A DNA stretch of 8,941 nt from Pseudomonadota bacterium (GTDB taxonomy: Bacteria; Pseudomonadota; Gammaproteobacteria; Burkholderiales; Burkholderiaceae_A), in assembly GCA_002684875.1 (NCBI GenBank), contig NYVY01000077.1:1-8941 (forward strand). Direction: 5' to 3'. The notes beneath the pieces are model-generated. The model had not been told where the DNA came from. It was given only the letters and a program-made list of their open reading frames with translations, and searched no databases. Below, piece after piece: positions 7,903 through 8,941 of the stretch. The translations under genes and the position numbers were made by a program. Numbering within the stretch: position 1 is the stretch's first letter; each line of letters starts with the position of its first letter.

Positions 7903-8197
7903 CTAACCATTAATAACAAGAGTATTAACATCAACATGCAATTCTGATAAATCAGTAGACTCTCTACCAAGAATGAATTGGTCGAACTGAAACGCGTCTT
8001 CTTTCTTCCAAAATCCTAATTTTTACCACTCTAAGAATCAGAGTAAGGTTATCCCCTTCTACTCCAATAATTAGCACCGCCTCAGCTAGAGTTTTCTTGT
8101 CGAAAATGGAGCGGTATTTCGGGGAGATTGGAGATATCACATATCCTTTGAAAAAAAAATTTATACATGCCCTTTCGACTTCATCTACTAAATTCAT
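7903..8197 (-). pseudogene. Unrecognised small gene, probably frameshifted at an A5 run
   Basis: An ATG at 8197 opens a frame beginning MNLVDEVERACINFFFKGYV, with SPISPKYRSIFDKK and LIIGVEGDNLTLILRVVK following. Read unshifted it ends at 7964, with an Arg-rich tail. If one A is removed from the A5 run at 8024-8020, the frame instead continues as LGFWKKEDAFQFDQF, then GRESTDLSELHVDVNTLV, to TAG at 7903. That gives a 97-residue product whose second half looks more protein-like than the unshifted tail. No good ribosome site precedes the ATG. I do not recognise a family. It could be an intact 77-residue gene, a frameshifted one, or a remnant of a lost gene. It is transcribed in the same direction as xoxGJ and divergently from the gene at 8354. 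Confidence 0.35.
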
Positions 8198-8211
8198 AAA
8201 ATTGAAAAGGT

Positions 8212-8339
8212 CTAAGATACTTCACTACCGTCAGGCCAAATTGCATTTGCATTTAAATAATTTACACGTTTTAATATATCGGATTGTTTTTTGCATACTC
8301 CAATGAATTTATACAAGATGGCCGTTTGATACCTAGCAT
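8212..8339 (-). pseudogene. Possible gene fragment with one -1 frame change
   Basis: Minus strand, from ATG 8339: a short frame (MLGIKRPSCINSLEYAKNN) runs into a TAA at 8274. A second frame, shifted -1, covers the same place and continues SDILKRVNYLNANAIW to TAG at 8212. Joined, they make about 42 residues. The two frames overlap at an in-frame A_AAA_AAC heptamer (8292-8286), the pattern of -1 frameshift sites. No ribosome binding site is visible and no family is recognised. At this length chance is a serious alternative. Confidence 0.18.
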
Positions 8340-8353
8340 GGTACAGTATCGAA

Positions 8354-8941
8354 ATGCTTTTTTACGAAACTGATAATTTAAAAACCTTATGTTCTTTGTT
8401 TTTATTCCTTGCTCTATTCGTGACTGGAGATTTAGCGTCAGCCCAAATTAAAAGTAGCACAAAACCATTAGGCACTGGTCTGAACCCAAAGGAAGAGATA
8501 ACTGAAGCTGAAAAATTGCTTTTTTTAAATAAAGATTTCAATAACATTGAAACTCCAAAAACTCTGTTTTATCGCTATGAGGGAGAAGGGGAAACCATCA
8601 GTTACGATAGAAAGTCTGTTCAGATAGAACTCAAAAATAATTCTGATGGGTTTGTCTTAACAGGCGTATCTTTAGAAAACAAAGAAAGAAAATCACTGAA
8701 AAGCATTTTGAACCCAGAAAGCAATCCTGTAATTTTGTACTACTTAGAATATGACATCCTTCAAATGCAAAGATTGACGAGGGGACAACCTAACTATTTT
8801 CGAAAAAGAATACGAGGTGCGTTAGCTGAGGGCCCAGCAATTTCCTCAGAGAAAAGAGAAATAAACGGCAAAATAATAACTCTAAAAAAATTCTCAATCA
8901 TGCCTTATGCAACTGACCCATTGAGGTTTTCTGCTGGAAGG
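8354..8941 (+). CDS. Exported protein of unknown function, 3' end cut by window edge
   Basis: An uninterrupted plus-strand frame of 196 codons from ATG 8354 to the window edge; the end is not seen. The N-terminus is a signal peptide: a hydrophobic core at about residues 12-24 (CSLFLFLALFVTG), then a DLASA cleavage site before Gln31, so the protein is probably periplasmic or secreted. The mature part is hydrophilic, rich in Lys, Glu, Asn and short beta-like segments (TLFYRYEGEG, YDRKSVQIELKNN, GFVLTGVSLENKE), with a conserved-looking MQRLTRGQPNYFRKRIRG stretch around residue 140-157. No catalytic motif, Cys pair or haem site is visible. The ATG is the first after an in-frame stop, although its ribosome site is poor. 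It is divergent from all other genes here. I do not recognise the family; a role beside methanol oxidation is only a guess from position. Confidence 0.75.
   Translation, partial: MLFYETDNLKTLCSLFLFLALFVTGDLASAQIKSSTKPLGTGLNPKEEITEAEKLLFLNKDFNNIETPKTLFYRYEGEGETISYDRKSVQIELKNNSDGFVLTGVSLENKERKSLKSILNPESNPVILYYLEYDILQMQRLTRGQPNYFRKRIRGALAEGPAISSEKREINGKIITLKKFSIMPYATDPLRFSAGR

Larger units (their letters stand above)
7551..8353. other. Poorly coding stretch between xoxG and the divergent exported-protein gene
   Basis: About 800 bases with no confidently intact gene. The minus strand carries a possible membrane peptide (7656-7862) and two frame-broken fragments (7903-8197 and 8212-8339). The plus strand has only short frames opposite these, which I take as shadows. 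The 105 bases before xoxG (7551-7655) should hold its promoter. A TATAAG box lies in that gap on the minus strand, but no well-spaced -35 partner was found. No tRNA, clear terminator or repeat was seen. This contrasts with the tightly overlapping genes left of 5740. Confidence 0.55.

Noticed and set aside
8232..8256. Short direct repeat of TTGCAT in the gap before the exported-protein gene
   Set aside because: Two copies of a six-base A/T-rich word are expected by chance; no symmetry or spacing typical of an operator.
8097..8306. Plus-strand frame of 69 codons in the low-coding island
   Set aside because: No ribosome site or recognisable sequence, and it overlaps the more protein-like minus-strand fragments.

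Overview
The window reads as part of the chromosome of an A+T-rich, probably small-genomed betaproteobacterium with methylotrophic capacity. The gene order scpB-rluB-rimP-nusA-infB on one strand is the order I know from Betaproteobacteria. It differs from the gammaproteobacterial order, where rimP follows metY. Next to it sits a c-type cytochrome/periplasmic binding protein pair of the XoxG/XoxJ (MxaG/MxaJ) type, which accompanies PQQ methanol dehydrogenases. Together these suggest the Methylophilales, possibly an OM43-like lineage. The lineage is an inference from gene content and was not tested by any search.

Layout. Positions 1-5739 (minus strand) are a compact information-processing block, transcribed from scpB towards infB: scpB (chromosome condensation), rluB (23S rRNA pseudouridine synthase), a hairpin terminator overlapping a possible promoter, then rimP, nusA and infB, whose 3' part runs off the left edge. 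Genes overlap by a few bases, and three of the five appear to use GTG or TTG starts. Positions 5773-6234 hold a broken unrecognised gene, whose two reading frames meet at a run of seven T, and a short non-coding gap. Positions 6235-7550 (minus strand) carry the XoxG-like cytochrome and XoxJ-like protein as a translationally coupled pair. No methanol dehydrogenase (xoxF/mxaF) gene is adjacent to them.

Positions 7551-8353 are poorly coding for so compact a genome. They contain a possible single-span membrane peptide and two unrecognised minus-strand fragments that each need one frameshift to read through. I read this stretch as probable gene debris or very small genes. From 8354 to the right edge, on the plus strand and divergent from the rest, is the 5' part of an intact gene for an exported protein of unknown function.

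Functional links. RimP, NusA, IF2 and RluB act on 30S maturation, transcription elongation and termination, translation initiation and 50S modification. The XoxG/XoxJ pair would act in the periplasm with a methanol dehydrogenase encoded elsewhere. No tRNA, rRNA, CRISPR array, insertion sequence or phage gene was seen.
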